Shown here: piece after piece, positions 42,601-55,302 of the stretch
Layout: each line of letters starts with the position of its first letter
Numbering within the stretch: position 1 is the stretch's first letter
Assembly: GCA_026261815.1 (NCBI GenBank)
Contig: JAMPIT010000484.1
Location: forward strand, 13,056,501 to 13,120,500
Reading direction: 5' to 3'
Source of the DNA: Monarcha castaneiventris obscurior
Lineage: Eukaryota; Chordata; Aves; Passeriformes; Monarchidae
Length of the DNA stretch: 64,000 bases
Translations under genes and position numbers: made by a program
Notes under the pieces: model-generated
Seen by the model: the letters and a program-made list of their open reading frames with translations, nothing else
Told to the model about the DNA's origin: nothing
Database searches by the model: none

Positions 42601-45600
42601 CCGTGGGCCATTGATAGATCAAGCAAGGAGCAAAGGACTTGTTTCTCGTATGTGAGTGTTACCTGTTGCTCTAAACCTGCCAACAAGCTCTCCTGTTCCC
42701 TGTTTCAGCGTGGACATTCTGCTCAGGTGACCTGGTCTGGCTCCTGAGAGAGATGGTTATGATTATCTTCATTATTGGGATATAATCACACAACACCTGG
42801 AAGCTGTGATGTTGTGCTGGATGCTGACACAGTCTGTGGCTAATGAGATTTACTTAAAATATTTTCTTGACGAGGATTTCCTAAATTGTGGTCTTAGCTG
42901 ATTGGAATACACAATAAACTCAGTCCAAGAGTTTCATGGCCCTTTGTAGGTTTCTCACCATTTCAGTTTCCATGCAAAAAAGGATTTGTGGGATATTTTG
43001 AATGTTTTTCAATAAATTCACTTTTCTTTAATCAATTAGGCTGAATTTGCAGGTTTTTTAAAGAATATGTAGGCACATATTTTGCTATGTACATTATGAA
43101 ATTGAAATTTAGTGGGTTTGCAATTGTATATTAAAGAACAGTAGTTCACCTTAAAGGTAACAACTGAGAATTGATCTGTGAGTTGGTAAATGTTGGGAAA
43201 TGCTATTTGTTCTTTTGGTAGCTTCTCTCCTCTCCTGCAGCAGCTAAGGTTTTGCTGCTGGAATACATTAATTTAAGGTAATTTGTATTAGATCCATCTT
43301 TAGAAAACAAATGCCACAGCTTTTTAACTAGCAAATTTTATCAACATCTTTAGGAAATTAGAGGTGAGGTGCAGTAGTCATTGTCAGTAATCATTTCTTT
43401 TCTTTTTCTATTCTCCTAAACTAAGGCCTCTCCCAACAATCAAAACATATGCTTGGGTCCTAGGAGGAATTTAAGCTGTTTCTGGAAGGGAGCTGGGGGC
43501 ACAGCTGGGGTTCTGTCCATCTCTCAATTCAAGAATTGGTCATTTTTAAATACAGTGTTAAACTTTGGGTACTGTTTTCAGCATATTTTGATTGTGCTCT
43601 GATTTATTAATTTTATTGTATTATGACTGCTGGTTTAGTTACCAGATAATGATACAAACATAATGATGAGGCACTACACAGAGTAAACTGCTCTGATAAG
43701 CTCTGCCAGGTAGGTTTTAGGTTTATCCAGGCTGTCCATCAATTGTCTGCATATCAGCTGGCTGGAACTGGGGGTGCTGGGGTGCATGGGGCAGAGATTT
43801 CAAGCCAGCCACCTTCCTGGCTAAGGGACAATGCTGGCACAGCTGCAGGGTGCAGAAGAGCTGCTGGTACTGAGATTAAGGGGAAGTGGCAGCAGTACCT
43901 GCTAAGACAGAAGACAGGAGGGAACAGCATGGGGTTGTGAACAGGAAGGGTGTCAAGCTGGATCACTGGGTGGGACATTATTCCTTAGGAGATCTTCAGA
44001 TGCAAAAAGGTTGGCAACTAGTGACATTGATTACAGTCAAATGGAAAGAGTTAAAAAATTAATCTCCATGTAGTATTCCAGGTCCATCAAAAATTCACTG
44101 GCTAACACCAGGATTTGATTATAACCAGTGAGAATTGTTCTACCTGTTGAAAAAATAGCTATTGAGGAAATACCTATTAGCAGTTCCTCCTTTTATTACA
44201 TTGTGCATATATCTTACTCACTCTATTGACTGCAGAGAAATAAAAATAGTTTTCTTTATTATAGGAGTGGCTGAGACAATGACTTATTAGAAAACATATT
44301 TTTTGGAGGTGTTGTCAACACGTGTGAAACTGTGTTCCCATGCACTTTGCTGATTTGCTTTTCACTTAGGTACTCAGCACTGATAAGGATGAGTTCCTTG
44401 TTCAGCTCTCTTGCTTCAAGCTACTCTGCTTCCTATAAATGTGAACTGAATATGTCAGCCTTTATAAACATCATATGGACTCTGTTCCTCCCAAACAATT
44501 GTAGCTGTTAGTAATTGTTCATTACAGAGTAAATTCCACTAATGTTCAGAAGCATGGAAGTAATTTGGGGAGAAACATACTTTGTTCTTTTGTACTTTGT
44601 ATAATGCCAATCTCTGCCTTAAGGATAAGCTGAAGTCAACCTTAACTGTAGAACCATAAGCAGTGTTCAAAAAGTAGCTTTAAAATGAGTAGAACAATCA
44701 AACCAATTATGACTTTGCCAGGATTTTAATACTTGACTGTAGTTTTAAATGTTTTAAATATTTTGTTTGTTAGCTTTTTACATAGTGTTTCCTACTTTTA
44801 AAAATACCTCAGTTCTTTGTTAATGAAAACTTAGTTTTCTGTTATTAAATCACTGGGTTTTGTGATGAGTAAAATAATGGTCTGTATGCCTTTCTCTTTT
44901 GTTTTTGGAAAAAATAAGGCAGACATAGGTAAAATTTCTTAGTGCCTGATCCTAACAAGAATTTTTGGTTTTTTGGTTGATCTTCTAGTCCAGAAAGGAT
45001 AATGCTGCATTCTCTCTTTCAGCATCTTTTTGCTAATTTTTTGTGTTTCTTTCTTGTTTGGGGAAGTATTGTTGTATCCAGCTAGAATGGATCTCATATG
45101 CTTTACATAATGTCTAGAAGATTTCACATCATTTTGTATTCTGAGAGTGGGCATTTTCTTTTGTGCTGGAGAGCACATTCAATAGCAGAGGTACTGCAGA
45201 GTTGAGTTGTAGTGACTAAGGAGGTCCCTTTAGTGCAACAGGGAAAAAAATCCTACACCCACTTTTGTATCTAGACTTTGATTTGGTTACTTCTGGCTTC
45301 TTTGATCAGCTGAGGTGCCATTATTTCCTCCCACCTGTACTGAATCTCTGCTCACTGCAGAAATTAACAGCTGCTGTTTCATTTCTCATAGCAATGGCAC
45401 TTCTATTAGCATTCCTCCTTCTAGTGACAGCTCATCTGAAAATGGATCACATTATTTGTGTGAGTCACAAGGCCACCCGGAGAGCAATTTCAGCCAGCAT
45501 TTTCCATAGCAACTACTTCTTAGGCTGATTCTTCCACAATTCTTTCCAGATGTGCTGTTGATTCAGGTAATGTTCAAAATCCTGCTCCGAAATTCTTTTT

Positions 45601-46419
45601 TGTTGTTGTTCTTGGATTCCAGAGCTCATCCATGGTTGCAGTAAGTGTACAACTTTGTACATAGTTTAACAAAACCAAATCAAATCATGCATGGGCATGC
45701 AGAGGCCCTAGAATGTGTCCTCAATTTGATTCTAAAGAAGGTTTTTGTTTTTTAATTGCTGAATTTGGTTATTTTTCCAAAAGCACTATTGATTTTTGTT
45801 AGATGGACTGTCCATGTCTTCAGTTTTGGAAGGAATTTAGAGATTTTTCTACCATAGCCACTGTAGAAATTTAGCAATCTTTATTAATTCAGCTGTTCTG
45901 GCAAACATACCTCTTGTAGGACTATCCCTGGGGAAACCTGATTTTACTGTCTGGCCTGTGTTTGGTGGCTGCTTCTGGAAAAGTCTCAATACTCTCTTAT
46001 TCCAAGAAGATCCACCTCAGTTATTCTGACATATTATACCCAACTAGACCAGTTACCTTTTGACTTAGAGCTGGCTGATAGCTTGAGAAGGGAGTGTTCT
46101 AACTATAGAAAGAGGTGATAGTTAAAATACTGACAAGAAAGAAAGACCAGTTTAATTGACCTACCCAACAGAGCCATATAGTTTTTTAATTCTAGTTCAC
46201 TGATTTTAATAAATTCAAAAGTATCTTCAAGTACTGATTTTCAGTAACCAGTATAGTTCTGTGGATTAAGTAATTTTATTATCCACTGTTGTAGTAGAAT
46301 TTGAACCAACTTGATCTTAGCACAAAAGCAAACCCTTTTTTGCCTGTAATAAAAGTCCTGCAGTTTAAGAAATTTTGCAAAAACTGTCAGAAATATTATT
46401 GAAATCAGTAGGAACTTCA

Positions 46420-46450
46420 TGTCCTAGTTTGGTGTGATGGGTAAGAAGTC
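46420..46450 (+). mobile_element. Possible LTR-start scrap (avian ERVL-like)
   Basis: TGTCCTAGTTTGGTGTGATG followed by GGTAAG resembles the left edge of avian endogenous-retrovirus LTRs, which often begin TGTCCTGGTTT. Only about 30 bp can be aligned by eye and no matching LTR end or target-site duplication is visible. This may be chance. Confidence 0.2.
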
Positions 46451-49400
46451 AATTGCTTATCAAGACTAAACATGCTACAATTCATTGTGGAACTGTCTTA
46501 AAATATCTCAGTGCTGTTACTTCTACTGTGATGACTCCTTATTGCCATTCCAACATCCATCCTGTGGGCCCTAAACATTCTCCCTGATACAGTTCAGATA
46601 TCCTTTATGCCTCTTCAGTCTGCTTTGAGACAGTCAGCACAAAGTGTCTTCACTGTGAGCTAGTGTGGGTTATTTTAGAGCTCTGAGACTCTACATATGC
46701 ATTTTTTTAAATGTTTCCATAGTCTGAAACAGATTTTAAAACCGTTAACCCACCAAAGAAGATCAATGAGGAAACTTCTTTGTGCAAAGTTGAATCATGT
46801 GAGGTCTTCATGCTTCTGGCAAAGCTTGTGAATAGCTCCATTAGCAGGGAAGTCATATAATTAAATAACATCATGTGGTATCCTATCTCATTCATTCCCA
46901 ATCTTTTAAGATACTAATTAGAGAAATATTTGTGCGCTGCTGCCTAATGTCCTCTCTCCTTCCATATAAAATGTCTTGTCCTACTCCAGGCTTTCATTGT
47001 CTTTAGTGATATTTTCTATTTTATAGTTATTAATTTTGTATGCTGTGCTTTGGGTGTGCAGTTATTTTATTAAAAATAAAGATTGGGGTTTTTTTCCACT
47101 GAGATAAAATGGGGGTGGCAGGGTTTGAATAAATATTCTCTGATAAAATGCTCTTAGGCAGTTACGTCTTTAGACACCCTGCACCTGAAGGAATTGTGGC
47201 CTGCTATTTAGAGAAGAAATAACTTATCTTCTTTACTCAGGTGTTTAGCTACTTCTTTTTTTTTTTTTTTTAATGTTAGCTCCAATAATTAGTGCTGTTA
47301 ATACTTGATTTTCTGTGGATTGTTCCAGTAGTTCCAGATATAATGAAATTTTCAGAAGTGGTATGTTAAAGTTCATTCTGTACCTAGCAATATCTTATCA
47401 ACCAGGCAAATTTAACAAAAACATAGTTTTATAAAATAAAAAACGTTGAGTTCCAATAATCGGTAGAATTTCCTGTATCAGTCAAATTAGGCTGTGTAAT
47501 TTTTAACACATACTCATAGTGTAGAAATAAGTAATGAATGTCATCATGTTAATAATGGTAATGATATTTCTGACTTCACGAGTCTGAATTAAAATAGTTA
47601 AAATACTAAAATATCAGCCTTCTTGGGGTGTGTGTGTCGGGGGTGTTTGTTCAAACATCTAAGGGGTTTCTTGGTTTAAGGCTCACATACAGAGTTGTAC
47701 ACCTGTATTTGTGTAAGTGAGCATTTAAGCTGTGCCCTCAGATCAGGTCTCAAATACGAATTATGCACTGCCAAGAGAGGGAATTCTGTTAATTGTAGCT
47801 GCTCAGGCAGTTTTGTTTCTCAAAATTGCCTTGTACACTGTAAAGCTCAAGGCATAAATTCTAATACATATGCATTCTTATTTCTATATTTTGTTTCAAA
47901 ATGGAGCTAATTTGTGACATATTTTCAAGTTCAATGTGATCTACATTGGATTTTATGAGTTTTATCTTTGCTGTCCAAAGGGCAGCTCTTTGTAGCATTA
48001 TGAAAATTGGAAGGAAGACCTTAAGTTACTTCTTTCAAAACCAGTTCGATCTTTATCTTAAATTTCCAGTGGAAAGGAAGGAAATAGATTTTTGTGCATG
48101 TTTATTTGTGTGGATAATTTTGTTGATGAGCATTTAGTAGAAGTGGAAAAAAGCCCCACTAATTCTTTAGCATAACCATCTACTTCGTAACAAATTGTCA
48201 ACTCCAAATGAAGGACAGATTACAATTAACAAAAGTTAATAAAAAAAAAAAGGTTGGGTTTGAGGTTTTTTTAACATCACGTTTCTGCATCTTGGTTTTA
48301 TGTGTCTTTGACTCAAATATTTTGAATTCTCTGCAAATTCATTAAAACAGTAGTAACTCTTAACAGTAACTTTTTCCCCTGCAAGCTTAAACCTTTATTT
48401 GGCAGTTCAAAAACATTACCAAGAACTATATTCTAAAGATCAAACCATTCTTCTTCCAAAGCACTTTTATCTTTGTCTTCTATAAACAAAAAAAGGGGTG
48501 TTGAAGGATGAGGGAGCTGACAGTGACAGATTACCTGTAGTTTTGTTTTCCTGTTTAACTTAGGTGGACCCTGTGCAGTGCCATGTTGTGCTGTAACACA
48601 ATCCCATGTGCTCAGATCCCATTGTTCTTCCTCCCAGCAGTCCCCACTTCTGCACCACTTTGGGCTGCGGCACAAAGCAGGCAGAGAGATTTCATCCAAG
48701 TGTTGGTGTCATTCCTGTGGAGAATCAAACAAAGCCAAATGAGCAACAGGAGCCAGATCCAGTAAAAAGCTGTGAAACTCAGGAATAATTGTCATTTAAT
48801 TTCTTCTGCTGTGCTTTGTAGGACTTTGAATTCTTTTCCCCTTGGCATTTCTCATGCAATCTGAAGTTTCTTCCATCTACTCCTGTGTGAACAATGCTGC
48901 CTGTTTGAATGAAATGATAATGCAGTGGTTATTGAAGCATGATCTATGAAACTATGACGTAATTGCTTTCACAATGTCTTTTCTGGGGGATCTGTTTTAC
49001 TTATCTGTCATTTCTAAAATATAAATTATTGAGACATCAGAAGTGCAATGTTATAGGGCTTGAAAAAGTTCCAAGAATTCAAAGGGCACTTGAGTGGCTT
49101 GTACTTGAGTACTTCTTACTTGAAAACTAGCCCCAAAAATGGGTGTGAGGTTCCTTCTTTGCCTTTTAAAATCTGGATTAGTTTTGTTTCCTTAACAAAA
49201 AACCTATGTGCACTTTTCAAATTGCTGTTAAGGAGGAAAAAAGTGAATAATTTGAAATTTGCCAATGGTAAAGGCAATACAGTTCATGGCAGATGTAAGT
49301 AGAATTGTGATTATGGGAATAATGAACTGTGGCTCTGGCAAGGTGAAAAGGAGGAAAAGGACAAATTGTTAAGGAGGGAGATTTTTCAAGGAACTCTGAG

Positions 49401-52400
49401 ATTATTCAGAATCAAGTCCTCTCTTTTGCTTCTTTCCTTTTACTCTGAAATGTCACATCAGGAACAGATGAATCTTCCCTTTTCTTCTTGATTTCAGTCT
49501 AATACACATCTGATACAGGTGTAATATAGAGACTATTTTATCTCACATAGTGTAAGCACTGATATTTCATCCTCACGCCTGCTTCCAGCAGAAGACTTGA
49601 TCAGATGGAAAATTCGAGATTTGAATCTCAGATAATGTGAAGAAAAGTGCTTGGGTTGGAGTGTGGAGTGGGGTCTGTAAGAGCAGGTCCCCCCCTCTTT
49701 CTGTCCCACACTTAATGGAGCAGCCCTTTCTTCTCAGTGTGTTTGGGCTGGGGAGCATCAATAGTTGTCTGTGTTTGCTGTTAAGGGAACCAGGACAACC
49801 CAAAATGCCATTTCATGCTGTCTTTTCCTTCTGAAAGTATTTCAAAGGGGTTTGTTCTTTGAATACAGTGCAAGATAATTGTTCATTTAAAAGGAGTAAT
49901 CTATAAATGTGCTTTTGTAAAGCAATTGGAGAGATAAATTTTCCGTCAGAAAAAGCTTTAAAATACCAATAATATTCTGAAGTTTATTTTCCAAGATGCA
50001 TGCACATCCATAATGGATTAACAGCATGTTTTAACAAACCATTTATTTGCTTTAGGAGTGACAGAGAGAAGCTGTTTCAAACAGGATCTCTCATCACCGT
50101 CTATCTCTAGTCACCTCCTACTGAACTTAAGGTTGAATACTGGGGGTCACGAGGGAAAGAAAACAATAATTAAAGTGAAGAAGTTGATTGAACTGGTTTT
50201 TTTGTGCTTCAGTATGATTAGCATGTAAGAAGCTGGCTGAGTACTCTACTGTATATCATTAGTTCAAACGTTTTTGACTTGATTTAGTTTTAATAGTGAC
50301 TTTTTAAATTACATTTCTGTATTTTGTGGAGAACAGCTTAAGCAGTAAAGGCAGTAAAAGTTCTCGTTAGAAGGTCTTATTTCTATAAATCTTAATCTTG
50401 GAATTCTGTTAGGCTATGATTGGACTGTTTCTAAGAACTCACCCCACCTCCCAAAAAGTTGTCATGGGTTCTTTTATTAAAGCTCAAAAAATTATTCTTA
50501 GACTAACAGAGGTGGGGAGTAAGGCAGGAGTGTTTACAGAGCTCACTTCTAAATTGACTGTGATAAGTGGCAATGCAATGTATTATGATTAGAGGTTTCT
50601 GGGAGGCTCTTTAAGAAGGTTAACTGCAAGGCAGCTCTCAAAAGAAAGCATTTATCTTATTGGTCATCCTTCAGTGTTTTATACTACTGAGATTTTTTTG
50701 TGGGTGGTTAGAACCATTTTTTTGTGTTTTATTAGCTGTATCTTGAATACCTCCTACTAGCTGAATGACAGTTTAGGGTTATTAAATCTGTTCTTAGTAC
50801 ATTTTTTTATCCTTAGTTAATCTTGACCAAATATATGCTAGTGAGCAACCCTTTTTTCTCGGTTGTTGCCCATATTTGTTAAAGAAATTATTCCATTTGA
50901 CATTTGTTTAGGCTGAAGTTTGATAAAATACTGTATACAATATACTTTTTCAGTTTGGCATTCAACAGAGACTTTCATGGATTTATTTCTCCTTGCATTA
51001 TCTTATCTTCCCTTCTAGTATGCTAAGACTTCCTTTTCATATTAAGTAATTTTTTTCACTCCAGGACAGATGCTTTCACAAATGCAAACTTCGTGTGTGT
51101 ATTGCTAGAGATCTGTAAGATTGCATTTTTCAGGTGTTAGGTAACATTTATAATTGAGTTACTTTGCTATCATCTGCTTTCTCTAATCCTATGTAAGGTA
51201 TTTTTTTAAATTCAGATTTTTCTTTGACACTATTTCCAGTGACTTTACTAAAAGATTGATATTATTTTAAACTTTCTGTTTGTTTAAAAGCTCTGTCTGT
51301 TATCAGATTAATAATTGATCAATCTTCCAAGGAAAGGAATCTTTGTATTTGACTGTCACTGAGGAATGGCCATTATCATTACATCTTGGCTGGACAGGAG
51401 GAAAAAACCTTGCTGTTTTCTGCAGTTTATGGACTTCTTTTTCTGTGTGCCATGAATCCAGAAAAGTTCAGTTTCAACTGAACATAGCATTTTAGGTTCT
51501 CATTATCATGTTGCCACTCAGACTATTTACTGTAGTTTTTCCCAATGTTTTCTCATCAATCATTTCTCTGCCTTTTCCCACATTTTTCAGAGAGTGATGG
51601 ATTCAGTATTTCAGCTAAGACCTTTTGTGTCGATGACAAGGTTCACTTCTGCCTGGCAGTCTATTTCTGTTTTTACTTCTCAATATGATACTTGCCTTAT
51701 TCACAGCGGGTCATCAATATGGAGTTTCTCCCTACTTTTCTAGACAGCATCTTTGGTTTGTAAAGACCAATTTCATTCCTGTCTTCATGGCACATGAAAA
51801 TCCTCCCATTCTGAAGCTGCATTGAAATGTAATAAGTAGATTTTCTAGTCCATCATTCTTTAGTTAATGAAAACATTATACAAACTGGAATTTTGGATAG
51901 AACACAATTTGTGTAAATAAATTAATTCCTGGCCATTAGGGCGGGAGTGTTTCTTTCATCTATTCCTTTGTATTTAATATGAAGTGACATTAAGTATAGT
52001 AAGATTTTTGTGCAAATTTTCTTGGTACTTCTTAGTGGGAGCACCAGATGCCTCAGATCCCTCAGCTGTGAGTGTGCTTATTAAGAGACTGTTGTGTTCA
52101 CTGGCTCTGTATTAAGGAGACTTGCCTGAGGTTGCTGTGGGTTGTTGCAGTCAACCTTTGCCAGGAGAGGAAAAATTTAATTTCAAAAGTGTTGCTTTTC
52201 CAGGGAAAAGTTTTCCCTCTTTTCTTTGCAATGAGCAGCACATTATAGCAGAAGATATGTAAGCTGGGAATCCTAGGAATGACTTTATGCAGGTGAAAGA
52301 AAAATGTACAGAATAATTACCAATGTGAAGCATTTGCTGTTAGGTTTAATATGTATGTATTTTTAATTTGAGAGTTTACTTACTTTTACTGTGAAAAGTT

Positions 52401-54740
52401 AGAGTGCGGTTTTTTTTTTTTTTTGGTGTTAAAACTACTACCCTGTTATTTGTATAACAGATTAGTTTGCCAAAAAAAGAGAGGAAAAACTACTAATAAC
52501 AAAAGGGATTACTCTTTATAAATATTACTGTTAAAGAATGTCATTTAATCCACTGCACTAATAAATTATTTTAAAATGTATTTTATTGCTATAATTTATT
52601 AAACAATAAGGAGACATTTTGGCTGCAAATAGTGATAACATCTCTGTAGAACTGTATTTGGATAGTCATTTTTTTTCCTGACACTGTAGATAATTAGGAA
52701 TTATAAATTATGCTTACACTCTTAGGCACGTTAGCTGAGAGTGCATCAGACTGTATGTTGTTCTTGGTGCCAGTTCAGGTCTTGATTTTCAAAAATTCTT
52801 GCACTGAAACTCATGATGAGCTTTGTTTTCTAGCAGCAAAGCAGAAGTCTATGACTTACCTGAGAGATTTAGATAAAAACCTTGCTACCAGTTAACATTT
52901 TTGAATGAAGTTTAGTTCATGTCTGTAGGTGAGAAGATTATTTTTGTCATCTACTTTGCTGGCATCTTAACCTTGTTCCTAGTGGCCAGATAATCTCATT
53001 TCAAGTGTTTGCTGCAAAAACAGTGACGTTAATTTTTCAGCCACGTCCCTGGATAGCTAAAATAAGTTGCTTCTGTCCATGAGGTTTTGTTCTTCTATAG
53101 GAAACTTGAAGTACGCTGGCAGGCTAGCATAACAACTTCCTCAGATGTGGGTAAACCAGTGTGCAAAATGTAATAAATAAGATACGATAATGTGGAGATC
53201 CTGATCTATCCTGAGAGGAAGCTTCAAAAATGCTTGATCTCTTCACTTCCAATGCCTTACAAGTGTGAGCAAGGTCTTTTTTAACCTCTGTCTTCCAGGG
53301 ACTTTTTGGGGCTGGATTCTAGGCCATGCAGGAGTAAAGGAGAACATGGCTTTAGTCAGGTGCTCTGCCACAACCTGCATCTTTACTTTGTACTCTGAAA
53401 AGTAATAATAAAATCTGTTGGGCTTCTCTATCTTCCCTCTGTACAGAAGGAAGTAATTAATAAGGATTTAAGCAACCAAGGTGTCATTTGTTGGAATATA
53501 CAGTCCTGCTTTGCCAACCTCTTGTTAACCCGGATGCCTGGTTAAACCCCACTTACATTTGAGGTTACTGCTGTTCAGATTATCCATGACAATAAACATG
53601 GATAATATGCTGACACATCCCGGAATACGTCTGTGCAGACAGGTGCTGTGCCCACACTGGGCAGGCTGTGTGAGCCAGCTCCAGTCTGGAAGCCATCAGC
53701 ACATTGTGTGGCACTATGCCCGAGCTAAAACACCATGTCTCAGATAAGTGAGGCTTTGCAGCTTCTGAGCAGAGGCTGACTCACATTTGGGTGGTTCCAA
53801 GAGTGCTGGCAGTGTGAGTTTGCATTTGATGTGTTCATCATTCCACGTGGCAGGGGAAGGGCTTCCATAGAAATCCTCACCCTCGTATGGAGCAGTCGTC
53901 TCTCCACATTCATATGTTCAAGGCCTCCCACCTCCACTTAAATTAACTACAAAGATAAGATTTAAAAAATACATTGGCAATAATTTTGGAGGGCCAGTTC
54001 AAACAAATTTGTGCTGTGGGTTTGGTTCAAATCTTGGAGCGTCTCAGTGGACCACTTGTGGTGTCATTTGACAGCAGCTATTTCACATGACTATGAACCA
54101 TCATTTCCTGGAAGTGCTTGATATGAGTCATTATTTCCTGGAATTAAGTGTTTGGTCACATATTTTTCCAAGCATTTTCCCAAGATAGGAAAATCCCCAT
54201 CAGCTGAGAAAATACATGCTAGGGTCTGCAAAATTTTGTGGGTTTGGGACTGCAGGATGCAGAGTGCAGATTTTTCAAAGCATGTTCACTGGCTCTCCTC
54301 TCCCACGAAAGGTTTCGCTTCATCTGTTTCTTTAAAGTGGAGTGGAGAATGTTACTGTGCAGTTGCTGAACAGTTAAGATCACAAGAATGTGTGATCATT
54401 TTGGCTGGCAATGCAAAAAGTATGGATGTGACTGAATCCTATTATCACTTGTTGAAATCATACCAAATAATTCAGTGGTTCTGACTCTTCTTCCTCACTA
54501 GTCAGGTTTGTGTTTTTACTGACAATTTAGAGGCAGTGACATGATCTAAACTTCAGAGAAGAAGTAAAATTTCAGTATAGCTTCATGTTGTTTTCAAGTT
54601 AATTTTAACCTTTTATTCAATTTTTGGCTTTTTACAGCTGTAATGCATGTTACTCATCATTAAATAACTACATATCATTAAAAACCTTATGACTGCCAGG
54701 TATTTACTGTGGAATTTGCTATTAGGCAGCAGAAATATTA

Positions 54741-54768
54741 TACTGGGGCTGGCTGGCATGGAGTTAAC
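54741..54768 (+). mobile_element. Possible LTR fragment (avian ERVL-like)
   Basis: TACTGGGGCTGGCTGGCATG followed by GAGTTAAC resembles the phrase GGGCTGGCTGGGATGGAGTTAA near the start of a common avian ERVL-type LTR. Similarity stops after about 28 bp. It could be a truncated LTR remnant or coincidence; no internal viral sequence is adjacent. Confidence 0.3.
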
Positions 54769-55107
54769 CTACACAACTTAAGAATGAACCTAAAGATATT
54801 CTAAAACCTCAGAAGTTCTGAGATGTAGATTTCTTTAATATGCTCACAATGAAAATAGGTTTGTGATGGTACTGTCAATGTTTATCTTCAGATATTATAA
54901 CTGGAACATTGTTACACTTCTAACTAACCTTTCTCTGTAATTTTCTGAGAGTGTGCTGTCAGAAAGTTGTAGAGGAGCTAACCTTATTTAATTTGGAAGA
55001 ACTTATTACAGGGCTATATGCAATAAGCTGTTTCTTTTTCTTTGGCTTTAAAGTCACAGAATACCTTTATTTCTGCCAGAGAACTTGTGTTATCACACCT
55101 GATATCT

Positions 55108-55302
55108 GTGAGGCTGGTGAGGCCCTGGCACAGGGTGCCCAGAGAAGCTGTGGCTGCCCCATCCCTGGAAGTGTCCAAGGCCAGGGGGGACAGAGCTTGG
55201 AGCAACCTGGGATAGTGGAAGGTGTCCCTGCCCATGGCAGGGGTGGGACTGGATGGGCTTTAAAGTCCCTTCCAACCCAAAACATTCCATGATTTTATGA
55301 TA
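55108..55302 (+). mobile_element. CR1 LINE 3' end, well preserved
   Basis: About 195 bp of CR1 3' end, + orientation, starting abruptly in GAGGCTGGTGAGGCCCTGGC. Ordered landmarks are CAGGGTGCCCAGAGAAGCTG, CCCCATCCCTGGAAGTGTCC, TTGGAGCAACCTGG, AGTGGAAGGTGTCCCTGCCC, ATGGCAGGGG, CCCTTCCAACCCAAAACATT and the terminal CCATGATTTTATGA. This wording is typical of CR1 copies common in songbirds and is the best organism clue in the window. It is 5'-truncated with no coding capacity; overlapping open frames on both strands here (55067-55353) are artefacts of the element. Confidence 0.96.

Larger units (their letters stand above)
36603..55107. other. Intronic sequence, no gene seen
   Basis: AT-rich intron. 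Less AT-rich blocks lie at about 41640-42330, 43730-43960, 48540-48770 and 53540-53940. The first carries the longest antisense open frame of the window (139 codons, 41825-42244, minus), which has no recognisable domain. T13 is at 36943-36955, T16 at 47256-47271 and T15 at 52410-52424. An imperfect duplication around ATTTCCTGGAA lies at 54092-54150. Two small LTR-like scraps are listed separately. I see no exon. Confidence 0.6.

Noticed and set aside
54023..54036. tRNA B-box-like GGTTCAAATCTTGG
   Set aside because: No A box, acceptor stem or cloverleaf can be drawn around it.
54152..54484. 110-codon + frame
   Set aside because: It starts at TTG, shows no domain, and has no acceptor and donor pair in a matching phase.
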